A stretch of 64,000 bases of DNA. Origin: Maritimibacter alkaliphilus (GTDB lineage: Bacteria > Pseudomonadota > Alphaproteobacteria > Rhodobacterales > Rhodobacteraceae). A model generated the notes under the pieces. That model ran no database searches. It saw only the letters and a program-made list of their open reading frames with translations, and was not told where the DNA came from. Of this stretch, positions 45,617 to 55,224 are shown in pieces. The position numbers were made by a program, and so were the translations under genes. Location of the stretch: NCBI RefSeq assembly GCF_019801605.1, contig NZ_JAHVIT010000001.1, forward strand, positions 496,001-560,000, given 5' to 3'. How positions within the stretch are numbered: the first letter of the stretch is position 1; each line of letters begins with the position of its first letter.

Positions 45617-46156
45617 ATGGCCGACAGCAAGCAGAAAGTCATTGAACGAAACCGGGCCCCCCGGGTCCAGATCGCCTATGACGTCGAGCATTACGGAAGT
45701 CCCACGACGATCGAACTGCCCTTCGTGATGGGGGTCATGGCCGACCTTTCCGGCGCCTCCGAAACCCCCGAGGCCAAGAAGCCGATCGGCGATCGCAACT
45801 TCGTCGAGACCGACGCCGGGCGCTTCAACAAGTTCATGGAGGCGCTGGCCCCGCGGGTGAAGGCCCGGGTCCCGAACACGCTGCCCGCCGCCGACGGCGC
45901 CGAGGCCGACGAGGAGATCTTCGTCGACCTGAGCTTCAAGAGCATGAGCGATTTCGCCCCCGACAAGATTGCCGAGCAGGTGCCGGCGCTGTCCGAACTG
46001 CTGACCATGCGGCGCAAGCTCGAGGAGCTGCTCAGCTACATGGACGGCAAGGTGGATGCGGAGAAGCGGATCGCGCAGCTGCTGACCAACGAGCCGCTGC
46101 TGGCGCAGGCCGCCGAGCAGGCGATGGCCGCGCAGGCCGATAGCAAGGAGGACTGA
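45617..46156 (+). CDS. tssB: T6SS sheath small subunit TssB/VipA
   Basis: 179 residues. Family segments: NRAPRVQIAYDVEHYGSPTT (about 11-30), LPFVMGVMADLSG (about 35-47), RNFVETDAGRFNKFMEALAPR and LSFKSMSDFAPDKIAEQVP. The C-terminal helix (RRKLEELLSYMDGKVDAEKR) is the region that contacts TssC. TssB and TssC co-assemble into the contractile sheath. AGGAAAGG precedes the start; tssC follows 3 bp after the stop. Confidence 0.97.
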   Translation: MADSKQKVIERNRAPRVQIAYDVEHYGSPTTIELPFVMGVMADLSGASETPEAKKPIGDRNFVETDAGRFNKFMEALAPRVKARVPNTLPAADGAEADEEIFVDLSFKSMSDFAPDKIAEQVPALSELLTMRRKLEELLSYMDGKVDAEKRIAQLLTNEPLLAQAAEQAMAAQADSKED

Positions 46157-46159
46157 CGC

Positions 46160-47668
46160 ATGGCCGAAGAACAGAAGACAGAGGCCGCCGGCACCGCCGA
46201 AGCCGAAGCGCTCGATCTGGGTGAGTTCTCCTCGCTGCTGGAGAAGGACTTCCGGGTCAAGGACGCCGAGGGCGAGAAGCTGCAGTCGCTGGTGGCGAAC
46301 CTCGCGGTGGCCGCCAAGGAGCGATCCGGGACGGCGACGATCTCGGGCAACGCGGTCAAGTCGATCAAGTCGCTGATCGGCGGGATCGACCAGATGCTCT
46401 CGAAGCAGATGAACGAGATCCTCCATGCCCCGGAGGTGCGCGAGATCGAGGGCACCTGGCGCGGGCTGCATTACCTCGTGAACAACACCGAGACGGATCA
46501 GAAGCTGAAGATCCGGGTGATGAACATGAAGAAGGACGAACTGGCCGATCACCTCGAGGATTACGAGGGCCAGATGTGGGACCAGTCCGCCGTCTTCAAG
46601 AAGATCTACTCGGACGAGTACTCGATGTTCGGCGGCGAGCCCTTCGGCGCGATCGTGGGGGCCTACGAATTCAGCCACAAGCCCAAGGACGTCGGCATGC
46701 TGCGCAATCTCAGCGGCATCTGCGCCTCGGCCCATGCGCCCTTCATCGCGGCCGCCGCGCCACAGCTCTTCCGGATGGAAAGCTGGCAGGAACTGCCCAA
46801 CCCGCAGGACCTCGAACAGATCGTGTCGAGCCCGGAATACGCCAGTTGGCAGTCGCTGCGGGAATCCGAGGATTCGCGCTACATCGGCCTGACCATGCCG
46901 CGGGTGCTGGGGCGGTTGCCCTATGGCGCCGAGACGGTGCCGGTGAAGGGCTTCGACTTCGAGGAGGAGCTCGACGGCAAGCATGACCACTACGTCTGGA
47001 TGAACGCGGCGTTTGCGATGGGGGTGAACATCAACCGCAGCCACAAGGTGTCCGGCTGGGGGACGCAGATCCGGGGCGTGGAATCCGGCGGCACGGTGAT
47101 GAACCTGCCGGTGCATACCTTCCCGACCGACGATGGCTCGGTGGCGATGAAATGCCCGACCGAGATTGCCATCGACGACCGGCGCGAGGCGGAACTGGCC
47201 AAGCTGGGCATGATGCCCATCCTGCACCGCAAGAACACCGACGTGGCGGCCTTCATCGGGGCGCATTCGTTGCAGGACGATGAAACGCGGGCCGGCCGGC
47301 TGGTCGACCCGGACGCGCAGGCGAACGAACGCCTGTCCGCGAACCTGCCCTATCTCTTCCCGGTCAGCCGGTTCGCCCACTACCTGAAAGCCATCGCGCG
47401 CGACAAGGTCGGGAGCTTCAAGGAACGCGCCGATATGCAGGTTTGGCTGGGAGAGTGGATTAACCGCTACGTTCTCGCCAATCCGGCCATGGCCGACGAC
47501 AAGGCCAAGGCCAGGAGACCGCTTGCCGCCGCTGAGGTGCAGGTGGACAGCGTCGAGGGGCGCCCCGGGTATTACAACGCCCGGTTCTACCTTCGGCCGC
47601 ATTACCAGTTGGAGGGGATCAACGCGAGCCTGCGGCTCGTTTCGGAGCTGCCCTCCGTCAAGTCATAG
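46160..47668 (+). CDS. tssC: T6SS sheath large subunit TssC/VipB
   Basis: 502 residues. Clear TssC blocks: EVREIEGTWRGLHYLVNNTE, DQSAVFKKIYSDEYSMFGGEP, GAIVGAYEFSHKPKDVGML, SAHAPFIAAAAPQLF, and LPYLFPVSRFAHYLKAIARD with the C-terminal sheath domain after it. With TssB it forms the contractile tail sheath. GGAGG precedes the ATG. Length is typical. Confidence 0.98.
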   Translation: MAEEQKTEAAGTAEAEALDLGEFSSLLEKDFRVKDAEGEKLQSLVANLAVAAKERSGTATISGNAVKSIKSLIGGIDQMLSKQMNEILHAPEVREIEGTWRGLHYLVNNTETDQKLKIRVMNMKKDELADHLEDYEGQMWDQSAVFKKIYSDEYSMFGGEPFGAIVGAYEFSHKPKDVGMLRNLSGICASAHAPFIAAAAPQLFRMESWQELPNPQDLEQIVSSPEYASWQSLRESEDSRYIGLTMPRVLGRLPYGAETVPVKGFDFEEELDGKHDHYVWMNAAFAMGVNINRSHKVSGWGTQIRGVESGGTVMNLPVHTFPTDDGSVAMKCPTEIAIDDRREAELAKLGMMPILHRKNTDVAAFIGAHSLQDDETRAGRLVDPDAQANERLSANLPYLFPVSRFAHYLKAIARDKVGSFKERADMQVWLGEWINRYVLANPAMADDKAKARRPLAAAEVQVDSVEGRPGYYNARFYLRPHYQLEGINASLRLVSELPSVKS

Positions 47669-47698
47669 AACTGATTTTTAAGCAAATGGAGAGGTCGA

Positions 47699-48208
47699 AT
47701 GGCATTTACCGGCTATCTGAAAATCCCGGATATTGATGGCGAGTCGCAGCGCGCCGACCACGAGGACGAGATCGACATCACCGACATCATGTGGGGGGTC
47801 GAGCAGGCGGCGACGGCGCAGACCGGCCGCGGCCGGGCGCGCTCCCGGGCGGAGGTCTCCTCGCTCTACTGCAAGAAGGTCTATGATGCCTCCTCGCCCT
47901 ATATCGCGCTGGCCGCGATGCAGGCGAAGAGCTTCAAGGACGTGATCGTGACGGTGCGCCGGGATTCGGGCGATGCCCATCTCGACTACCTCACCATCAC
48001 CATGACCAACACGATCATCTCGAAATACGAGATCAACGGCGTCGGCCGGATCACGGATTCCGAGGGCAAGGAGCGTGAAGGCCAGGAACTGCAGGAAGCC
48101 ATCGGCTTCGCCTTCGAGAACATCAAGATCAAGTATGTCGTGCAGGAGGAGGATCACTCCGCCGGCGACGAACACGAGGTCGAGTTCGACATCGCGATGG
48201 GTGCCTGA
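47699..48208 (+). CDS. hcp: T6SS inner tube protein Hcp/TssD
   Basis: 169 residues. Typical Hcp: MAFTGYLKIPDIDGESQRAD at the start, VSSLYCKKVYDASSPYIALA, KDVIVTVRRDSGDAHLDYLTI and EINGVGRITDSEGKEREGQE with the closing strand EHEVEFDIAMGA. Hcp hexamers stack into the tube expelled on firing and may carry small effectors. GAGAGG lies before the ATG. It is embedded in the structural operon rather than beside vgrG, so this is probably the structural copy. Confidence 0.97.
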   Translation: MAFTGYLKIPDIDGESQRADHEDEIDITDIMWGVEQAATAQTGRGRARSRAEVSSLYCKKVYDASSPYIALAAMQAKSFKDVIVTVRRDSGDAHLDYLTITMTNTIISKYEINGVGRITDSEGKEREGQELQEAIGFAFENIKIKYVVQEEDHSAGDEHEVEFDIAMGA

Positions 48209-48243
48209 CCCGGGTGCCCGAGTTGCAGCAATGAGAATGCCAG

Positions 48244-48966
48244 ATGCCCGAGACTAGCAAGTCGCAGGCGGTTTCCCGGCAGGAAGTTGTCCAGCCGTCC
48301 CTCTGGGATCGGCTGGTCAACGAGTTGCCGGGCGTCGTGGCCGAGGCCGATGCGCTAGGCCGGGATCTGGCCGCCACGCTGGGATCGGCGGCGGCGGTTG
48401 CCGCGCTGCTTGACGGTGGTCTGCGCGGCATCGAGCTGAGACAGGACCTTGGCGAGGAGACCCGCATCCTCGCACGGCGCCTCTTTGGGCTGAGAAGCCG
48501 GCAGAGGATGCTGGAAGACAGCGGGATCGTCGTCACCTCGGACGTGCTGCGCGAAGCGGTGCGCCGCGACATCGAGATACTGTTCAATACAGAGCGGCTG
48601 GAGGCGGACTTCTTGCTCACAGAGCGCGAAATACTGGACTACCAGAGCCCGGGAGAGCTGCTTGCGGACTATCCCGAGGTGCGCCGCAGCGTGCTGAACT
48701 ACGGGGTGCCGTCCTTCTCGGGCCGCAATGGGCTCGACTTCGAGCCGGACGCCCTGTCGCGCGAGTTGAAGATGGTGCTGAACACCTTCGAGCCGCGCCT
48801 GAAACGGGACAGCGTCAAGGTCCGGGTGGAGCGGTCGGCCAAGGCGGGGCTGGTGATCCGGATCGAGGGCACGCTGATGCTCTCGCCGGTGCCCGAGCGG
48901 CTGCGTCTCTCCACCACCATCGACCTCGACAACGGGAACGCCCGTACCACGCTGGAGGACCGCTGA
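48244..48966 (+). CDS. tssE: T6SS baseplate protein TssE (gp25-like) with an extra internal segment
   Basis: 240 residues, longer than the common 130-180. The N-terminus SLWDRLVNELPG is the usual TssE start, then about 75 residues of extra helical sequence (ALGRDLAATLGSAAAVAALL; RRLFGLRSRQRMLEDSGIVV) come before the gp25 core: VLREAVRRDIEILFNTERLE, LADYPEVRRSVLNYGVPSFSG, and the ERSAKAGLVIRIEGTLML strands. The core residues look complete. It is coupled to tssF by a TGATG overlap. Confidence 0.9.
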   Translation: MPETSKSQAVSRQEVVQPSLWDRLVNELPGVVAEADALGRDLAATLGSAAAVAALLDGGLRGIELRQDLGEETRILARRLFGLRSRQRMLEDSGIVVTSDVLREAVRRDIEILFNTERLEADFLLTEREILDYQSPGELLADYPEVRRSVLNYGVPSFSGRNGLDFEPDALSRELKMVLNTFEPRLKRDSVKVRVERSAKAGLVIRIEGTLMLSPVPERLRLSTTIDLDNGNARTTLEDR

Positions 48967-50843
48967 TGGATGCTGTCTTCCTCGATTACTACGAAGAGGA
49001 ACTGGGCCACGTGCGCGGGCTGGCGCAGGAATTCGCGGCGCTGCATCCCAACGTGGCGCGCAACCTCGCGCTGGACGCTGTGCCCTGTCCCGATCCCTAC
49101 GTCGAGCGCCTGCTGGAGGGGGTGGCCTTCCTTGCGGCGCGCACGAGGCTCAAGGTCGATGCCGAGGCCAGCCGCTACGTGCGCAACCTGCTCGACATGC
49201 TCTATCCCGATCTGGCGGGGCCTTCGCCCGCCATGTCCATGGCGCGGATGGGTCCCGGCCCGCAGGTCGAGCGGATGCTGGATGGCTACCGGATGAAACG
49301 CGGCACGCGGCTTGTCTCGGGCCTGCGCGAGGGGGTGCAGACGCGCTGCACCTACACCACGGCGCAGGAGGTTCACCTCTGGCCCATCAAGCTGGGCGCG
49401 GCGCGCTACCTGCCGGATCGCGGGGCGCTTGCGCAGGCCGGCGTCAGCCAGGGCCTTGCCGGGGACGCCGCGGCGGGCCTGCTCTTCGAGATCGAGCGGC
49501 AGGGCGCGGGCACATTGTCGGAACTCTCGCTGGACCGGCTCGATCTCTACCTCGGTACCGGGGCCCGGGGCGGGGCGCTCTTCGACGCGGTCTTCGGCTT
49601 CGGCACGGGGGCGGCGGCGCGGCCCGCCGACGGGCGCACGGCCTTCCGGGCGATCGGTGCGCCGCAGATGGTGGGGCTCGCGGACGAGGAAGGCCTGCTG
49701 CCGCGGGTGCGTCCCTCATTCGAGGGATACCGCCTGCTGCGCGAGTATTTCCTGATGCCCGAACGCTTCCATTACCTGCGGCTCGACGGGCTGGCCCCCG
49801 TGATCCGCGCGTGCAGCGCGGGCAAGGCCGAGGTCGTGGTGCTTCTGCGCGAGGAGCGCAGCGATCTGGCCAGCACCTCGGCACAGGACCTGTCGCTCTT
49901 CGTGAGCCCGGTGGTCAATCTCTTCGAACACGAATGCAACCTCGTCGAACTGCGCCGCAACCGGTCCGCCCATATCGTGCAGGCGGATCGCACCCGGCCG
50001 AAGGATTACGAGATCTACCGCCTGCTGCGGGTCGAGGACGCCGAGACCGAGGGCGCGCAGGCGCGGGTGAAGCCGCTCTTCTCGACGGAGGTCAGCGCAG
50101 ACAGCGGCTATGTCTATTCCGCCGAGCGCCGCCCGCGGCTGCCCGACACCGACGAGGTGCGCCGCGGGCAGACCCGGTCGAGCTATTCCGGCGATGACTT
50201 CTATGTCTCGATCGGGCGCCCGGCCGGCAGCAGTCCCGCCAAGCCGCTGCTGCGCCTCGACGTGCGGGCGCTTTGCACCAACCGGGACCTTCCGCTGCTC
50301 GACGACATGCCGCGGCTCACCCTCGACAGCGGCGATCCGGTGCAGGACATCACCCTGTTGCGCAACATGCGCCGTCCACGGCCCTCGCTGCGGGCCAGCC
50401 TGCCCAACGGGGCGGGCAGCGACAAGCAGCTCGACCACCTGACATGGCGCTGGATCTCGCAGCTCAGCCTGAACCACATCTCGCTTGCGGACAGCACTGC
50501 GGGCGCCGAGCCGCTGCAGGCGCTGATCGCGCTCTACGCCGATCGCGGCGACCCCAGCCTGCGCCGCCACGGCCAGAGCGTCGAGGGGATCGAGGCGCGC
50601 TCGATCGTGGAGCGGCTGGAGCGCGGCGGGCCGGTCTGCTTTGGCCGCGGAACCGAGATCACGCTTCTGGTCAATGATCAGGTGCTTGCGGGGGGCAGCG
50701 ACCTCCTGCTCTCGGCGCTGCTGGCGCGGCTCTTCTCGCGGCACGCGGCGATCAATTCCTTCGTGCGGACCCGCACCAGACTGACCCATCAGCAGACGGA
50801 GGTGACATGGCCGATGACGCCGGGCACACGCGCGCTGATCTGA
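48966..50843 (+). CDS. tssF: T6SS baseplate protein TssF
   Basis: 625 residues. The TssF start (FLDYYEEELGHVRGLAQEFA) and the blocks DPYVERLLEGVAFLAARTRL, VVNLFEHECNLVELRRNRSA and FYVSIGRP match the family; the C-terminus carries RFERGGPVCFGRGTEI-like GGPVCFGRGTEITLLV and the final LLSALLARLFSRHAAINSF. TssF and TssG form the baseplate wedge. It starts within the tssE stop and overlaps tssG by 37 bp (50807-50843). Confidence 0.96.
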   Translation: MDAVFLDYYEEELGHVRGLAQEFAALHPNVARNLALDAVPCPDPYVERLLEGVAFLAARTRLKVDAEASRYVRNLLDMLYPDLAGPSPAMSMARMGPGPQVERMLDGYRMKRGTRLVSGLREGVQTRCTYTTAQEVHLWPIKLGAARYLPDRGALAQAGVSQGLAGDAAAGLLFEIERQGAGTLSELSLDRLDLYLGTGARGGALFDAVFGFGTGAAARPADGRTAFRAIGAPQMVGLADEEGLLPRVRPSFEGYRLLREYFLMPERFHYLRLDGLAPVIRACSAGKAEVVVLLREERSDLASTSAQDLSLFVSPVVNLFEHECNLVELRRNRSAHIVQADRTRPKDYEIYRLLRVEDAETEGAQARVKPLFSTEVSADSGYVYSAERRPRLPDTDEVRRGQTRSSYSGDDFYVSIGRPAGSSPAKPLLRLDVRALCTNRDLPLLDDMPRLTLDSGDPVQDITLLRNMRRPRPSLRASLPNGAGSDKQLDHLTWRWISQLSLNHISLADSTAGAEPLQALIALYADRGDPSLRRHGQSVEGIEARSIVERLERGGPVCFGRGTEITLLVNDQVLAGGSDLLLSALLARLFSRHAAINSFVRTRTRLTHQQTEVTWPMTPGTRALI

Positions 50844-51871
50844 CCCAGCCGCCCCCTTCGGCGGAGGATATCGCCGAGATGGACTTCTTCGAGTTGCTGC
50901 GCCAGCTCGAAACCGAAGAGCGCCGCTTCGGCCGGTCAGGCACGGCGGCGCGGGAGCCCGCCCGCCTCGGCCAGTCGGCGCGCATGTCCTTCGCCACCTC
51001 GGACCTCGCCGCCTACCAGCCGGCCCGGGGCGATGCGCCGGCGCGGGTCACCGTCAACCTGCTGGGGCTGATCGGGCCGGAGGGGCCGATGCCCCTGCAC
51101 ATGACGCGCTGGATCCTGCAACGCCTGTCGAACCGCTGGTTCTCGGGCGAGAGCGAAGGCGTCACCTCCGACACCTCCTTCCTCGAATTCGCCAACCTGC
51201 TGCAACATCGGCTGATGACGCTCTACTGGCGGGCCTGGGCCGACACCCGGCCCGAGATCCACATCGCCCACGGCGACGGGGCGCGGGTGACGGCGCTCTT
51301 GGGCGCGCTTGCGGGGATCGGGCTGCCGGGGCAGATGACCGGGGACCAGCGGCTCGACGGCTCCAAGCTGCACCATGCCACGTCGCTTGCGCAGGAGGTG
51401 CGCAGCCCCGAACGGCTGGCGCGGTTCCTCGAAACCGTGTTGGAAGTGCCGGTCACGATCGAGGAGTTCGCGGGCCACTGGATCGAGATCCCCGTGCCGC
51501 TCCAGTCCCGTCTGGGGCAGAGCTACAGCGGCCTCGGGACCGGGGCCGTGGTGGGCGCGCGCAGCTATGACCGCCAGTCCCGGGCCGAGATCCGGCTGGG
51601 GCCGCTGACGCTGGCGCAGGTGACGGCCTTTCTCGACGATGCCGAGGCATGGGACCGCCTGCGCCACGCGGTGATCTTCGCGATGGGGCGCGACATCGCC
51701 TTCGGGCTGCGGCTGGTCCTGCGGGCCGACGAGGTGCCCGAGGCGCGGCTGGGGCAGGGGCGGCTGGGGCAGACCCTGTGGCTCGATCCGCGCCCGGGCC
51801 ATGATCCCGACGACCTGTGCTTCGCCAGCCTCACCGAAACGCCCCGCGCGGCGGCAGGAGGCCTGCAATGA
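50807..51871 (+). CDS. tssG: T6SS baseplate protein TssG
   Basis: 354 residues. Family features: MDFFELLRQLETEERRFGRS near the start, VTVNLLGLIGPEGPMPLHMT, FLEFANLLQHRLMTLYWRAW and RSYDRQSRAEIRLGPLTL. It partners TssF in the baseplate wedge. GGAGG precedes the ATG, which lies inside the end of tssF. The stop overlaps the FHA gene (ATGA at 51868). Confidence 0.95.
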   Translation: MADDAGHTRADLTQPPPSAEDIAEMDFFELLRQLETEERRFGRSGTAAREPARLGQSARMSFATSDLAAYQPARGDAPARVTVNLLGLIGPEGPMPLHMTRWILQRLSNRWFSGESEGVTSDTSFLEFANLLQHRLMTLYWRAWADTRPEIHIAHGDGARVTALLGALAGIGLPGQMTGDQRLDGSKLHHATSLAQEVRSPERLARFLETVLEVPVTIEEFAGHWIEIPVPLQSRLGQSYSGLGTGAVVGARSYDRQSRAEIRLGPLTLAQVTAFLDDAEAWDRLRHAVIFAMGRDIAFGLRLVLRADEVPEARLGQGRLGQTLWLDPRPGHDPDDLCFASLTETPRAAAGGLQ

Positions 51872-53379
51872 CCCTGCGTCTTGTCATCGAGAGCGCCCCG
51901 CGCCCGCAGCCCGTCAGCGAAATGCTCTACGAGGGCGGGCGGCTGAGCATCGGGCGCAGCGAGGATGCCGACTGGCAACTGGACGATCCCGAGATGTTCG
52001 TGTCGCGCCGCCACTGCATCCTCTCCGATGACGGCGGGCAGGTGGTGGTCACCGATGCCTCGTCGGGCGGGCTCTTCATCGACAATGCGGCCAACCCGGT
52101 CGGGGCCGGGAACGCGGTGCCGGTGGAACCGGGCATGGTGCTGCGTCTGGGGGATTTCACCCTCCGGGTTGAGGCGGCGGAGGTCGGGCAGGCCGGGACA
52201 GAGGGCCCGGCCCCCCGACGCCCGGGCGGGTTCGACTTCGGCCCGCCCGAGGAGGTGGCCCCGGCACCCGAGCGGCCCGCGTCCTTGCCGGATCCCTTCG
52301 GCGTGCGGCGGGATGAAGGGCCGGCGCTGGACTGGACCAAGCCGGACAGGGGCCCGGCCGAGCCGCGCCCCCTCGATCACAAGGACCCCTTCGAACTGGA
52401 CCTGCGCGGCGCGCCCGCCGCCCCCGGGCCGGAAAAGCGGGCGGAAACCCCGCGGCAGCGCGAACGCCCGGGGCAGGGGTATTTCTCCGATCCGTCCCCC
52501 GATGACAGTCAGGATCGCCCCGACCCCCGGGCAGAGCTCCGACCGGAGCCCGCCGATGTCACGCCGCCCCGTCCCGATCTCTTCGGTGATCTCGGCGCAC
52601 CGATCCCGCCGCAGCCCGACCGCACGGTGGCGGAGCCATCCCCCCCGGAGGAGGACGCGCCCCCGATCCTTCATGCGGATTTCTCCTTCGCCCCGTCGCC
52701 CGCCGCCGATCCCACGCCGGAGCCGCCCGCTGATCCGGCCCCCGCGCCGGTCGCCGCCGCGCCGTCCGCCCCGGCCAAGGGGGCGTCAGGGCCTGCGGCG
52801 GAGGGAGAGGCAGCTGTCGCGGCGCTCCTGCGTGGTCTCGGCATGGAGGACGGCGCCGGGGCTGGGTGGAGCGAGGCGGAACTCGAACGGGTCGGGGCCT
52901 CGATGCGGGCGCTTGTCGAGGGGGTCATGCTGTTGCTGCGGACCCGCGCCAAGGAACGCCAGAAGGTGCGCGTCGCCCAGACCATCATCGCCAGCCAGAA
53001 CGTCAATCCGCTCAAGTTCCTCGCCACCTCCGACGAGGCGCTGGAGGCGCTGATCCGCCCGCGCGGGCGCGGCTACCTCGCCCCCGAGGAGGCGCTGGAC
53101 GAGGCGTTCCGCGATCTCACCGATCATCAGGTGCGGACATGGACCGCCCTGCAGACCGCCCTGCGCCGCATGGTGGACAAGTTCGATCCCGCCGAGATCG
53201 CGCGCGAGATGGAGGACGTGGGGCGGCTGGAGAGCCTGCTCTCCGGCGGTCGGAGCGCGAAGCTCTGGCAGCTTTACGAGGAACGATACCGCGAGATCGC
53301 CCGCGCCGCCGAGGAGCAGTTCCTCGGCGAGGTCGGGGCGGATTTCCGGGAGGCCTACGAAAACCAGAGGAGAGACTGA
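51868..53379 (+). CDS. tagH: T6SS-associated FHA-domain protein TagH/Fha
   Basis: 503 residues. The FHA phosphothreonine-binding domain is at about 15-105: RLSIGRSEDADWQLDD and MFVSRRHCILSDDGGQVVV. A Pro/Asp/Arg-rich low-complexity linker (about 110-325) leads to the TagH C-terminal domain (about 330-500: ALLRGLGMEDGAGAGWSEAE; QTIIASQNVNPLKFLATSDE; LDEAFRDLTDHQVRTWTAL). In known systems PpkA phosphorylates Fha to promote assembly. AGGAGG lies before the ATG, which is coupled to tssG. tssJ follows after 1 bp. Confidence 0.93.
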   Translation: MTLRLVIESAPRPQPVSEMLYEGGRLSIGRSEDADWQLDDPEMFVSRRHCILSDDGGQVVVTDASSGGLFIDNAANPVGAGNAVPVEPGMVLRLGDFTLRVEAAEVGQAGTEGPAPRRPGGFDFGPPEEVAPAPERPASLPDPFGVRRDEGPALDWTKPDRGPAEPRPLDHKDPFELDLRGAPAAPGPEKRAETPRQRERPGQGYFSDPSPDDSQDRPDPRAELRPEPADVTPPRPDLFGDLGAPIPPQPDRTVAEPSPPEEDAPPILHADFSFAPSPAADPTPEPPADPAPAPVAAAPSAPAKGASGPAAEGEAAVAALLRGLGMEDGAGAGWSEAELERVGASMRALVEGVMLLLRTRAKERQKVRVAQTIIASQNVNPLKFLATSDEALEALIRPRGRGYLAPEEALDEAFRDLTDHQVRTWTALQTALRRMVDKFDPAEIAREMEDVGRLESLLSGGRSAKLWQLYEERYREIARAAEEQFLGEVGADFREAYENQRRD

Positions 53380-53380
53380 C

Positions 53381-53833
53381 ATGCACCTACATCGTCGCAA
53401 TTTCCTGATCATCGGTGGCTGCGGGCTGGCACTGGCCGGCTGCGCGGGCGGCGCGGCCCCGGTCATGACGGTCAGCGCCACCGGCGCGCCGGGCATGAAC
53501 CCCGGGCCGGACGGGGCCGACCGGCCGGTCACCGTCAGCGTGCTGCAGATGACCGGGTCGAGCGCCTTCGACACCGCCGACGCCATCGCGCTGCAAAGCC
53601 CGGCCACCGCGCTTGGCAGCGACCTGCTGAAGGCCGACCAGATCGTGCTGGCCCCCGGCGGCAGCGCGACCCGGGCGATCCCGCTTCAGACCGGCGCGAC
53701 GGTGATCGGCATCACCGCCGGGTTCCGCGACCCCACCGGCAAGATCGTGCGCCGCAAGATCGCCGCACCGACCCGCAGCGGCGGGCTGATGATCACCGTC
53801 GGCAGCAGCGGCCTGAGCGTCACGAGCGCCTGA
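53381..53833 (+). CDS. tssJ: T6SS outer-membrane lipoprotein TssJ
   Basis: 150 residues. The lipoprotein signal ends at LALAGC with the lipidated Cys21. The pair Arg-Arg in HRRNFLIIGG resembles a twin-arginine (Tat) motif, unusual for TssJ, and could mean Tat export. The mature part has the TssJ beta-sandwich features: VTVSVLQMTGSSAFDTAD, LLKADQIVLAPGGSATRAIP and GATVIGITAGFRDP. TssJ contacts TssM in the periplasm. GGAG precedes the ATG. Confidence 0.92.
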   Translation: MHLHRRNFLIIGGCGLALAGCAGGAAPVMTVSATGAPGMNPGPDGADRPVTVSVLQMTGSSAFDTADAIALQSPATALGSDLLKADQIVLAPGGSATRAIPLQTGATVIGITAGFRDPTGKIVRRKIAAPTRSGGLMITVGSSGLSVTSA

Positions 53834-53862
53834 ACGGCACGTACCTGAACGGAAGGACCCGC

Positions 53863-55197
53863 ATGGGAAGCAAGAACAAGGTCGTCTGGTCCGAGGGATT
53901 GTTCCTCAGGCCGCAGCACCTGCAACAGCAGGACCGTCACACCGCCTGGCAGGTCTGGCAGACGCTTCAGGCGATGCCGTTTCAGAGCTGTGGCTTCACG
54001 CGGCTTGCGCTTGATCCGGTGGCGCTGGAGACCGGCCAGATCGCGCTCTCGGAGGCGCAGGGCGTGATGCCCGACGGCACGTTCTTCGCGGTCCCGGACG
54101 ACACGGCAGAGATCGAACCGGTCAGCGTGGAGGCGCAATCCGGGGCCGGGCTGGTGCGTCTGGCGGTGCCCGCCATGGCGGCGGAGGCCGCGCAGATCGA
54201 CCCGGCCCATGCCGCGCCCTCGGGCATGCGCTTCCGGGGCAGGATGATCGCCGTGCGTGACGATATCCGGGACGGGGCCGACCCGGTGGAGCTGGAGGTG
54301 GCGCAGCTGGCGCCCAAGCTCCTGCTGCCGCAGGACGAGGCGCGCGGCTATGTCACCCTGCCCATTGCCCGGCTCGACGGGCTGAATGCCGATGGTTCCG
54401 TCCTGCTGGACACGGGCTTCCTGCCGCCCGCGCTGAACATCGGCGCGGTGCCATGGTACGCCCGCCTGCTGAAGGAACTGGTGACCGGCATCGACCGCGT
54501 GGCAGAGGCCCACGGCGGCATAGTGCTGGGCGGGACCGGTGCGTCGATGGAAAACCTGCTGATCCTCGAAGCGGCCAACAGCGCGCGGCAGCGGCTGGGG
54601 CACATGCTGGCGCAGGACAACGTCCACCCTTCGCAGCTCTACATGGAGCTGGCGGCCATCGCCGGGCGGCTGGCCACCTACGGTGCCTCGGCGCGCCGGC
54701 TGGGGGAGATGCCGGCCTATGATCATATCGACCCGCAGGCCGCCTTCGGCGAATTGGCGGACACGCTGCGCTCGCTGGTGCTGTCCCTGCGCCACGTGGA
54801 GCCGAAGAGCCGCGCGCTACGTGTGGTGCGCCACTCCGAGAACATCTGGACCGTCAGGATCGACAACCCCGAGATCATCCGCAGCAGCCGGATCGTGCTG
54901 CGGGTCGGGGGGGACCTCTCCGAGGCGTTGCTGCGCAAGATGTTCGTGGATCAGGCCACGGTCGGGGCGGCGGATGATTTCGACGCGCTCTGGAAATCGC
55001 GCCTGACGGGGATCCCGCTCAAGCCGCTTGGCTCCCAGCCGCGCGAAATTCCCTACGACGGCGAGCGGCTCTGCCTCGAACTGGACCGGTCGTCTTCGCA
55101 CTGGGCGGCACTGGCAGAGGCGCCGGGCTTCGTGGTGGGCGTTGCCGGGACGCTCGAACGTGAGCCGGAGATCGATTGCTACGCGGTGAGCCGATGA
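53863..55197 (+). CDS. tssK: T6SS baseplate-membrane adaptor TssK
   Basis: 444 residues. The near-invariant start KVVWSEGLFLRPQHLQQQDR is present, followed by GVMPDGTFFAVPDD, LPIARLDGLNADGSVLLD, FLPPALNIGAVPWYARLLKE and, toward the C-terminus, GIPLKPLGSQPREIPYD. TssK trimers link the baseplate to the TssLM membrane complex. GGAAGG precedes the ATG. tssL starts 27 bp downstream. Confidence 0.97.
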   Translation: MGSKNKVVWSEGLFLRPQHLQQQDRHTAWQVWQTLQAMPFQSCGFTRLALDPVALETGQIALSEAQGVMPDGTFFAVPDDTAEIEPVSVEAQSGAGLVRLAVPAMAAEAAQIDPAHAAPSGMRFRGRMIAVRDDIRDGADPVELEVAQLAPKLLLPQDEARGYVTLPIARLDGLNADGSVLLDTGFLPPALNIGAVPWYARLLKELVTGIDRVAEAHGGIVLGGTGASMENLLILEAANSARQRLGHMLAQDNVHPSQLYMELAAIAGRLATYGASARRLGEMPAYDHIDPQAAFGELADTLRSLVLSLRHVEPKSRALRVVRHSENIWTVRIDNPEIIRSSRIVLRVGGDLSEALLRKMFVDQATVGAADDFDALWKSRLTGIPLKPLGSQPREIPYDGERLCLELDRSSSHWAALAEAPGFVVGVAGTLEREPEIDCYAVSR

Positions 55198-55224
55198 GAG
55201 ACGCGACTGAAATGAGCACCTGAG

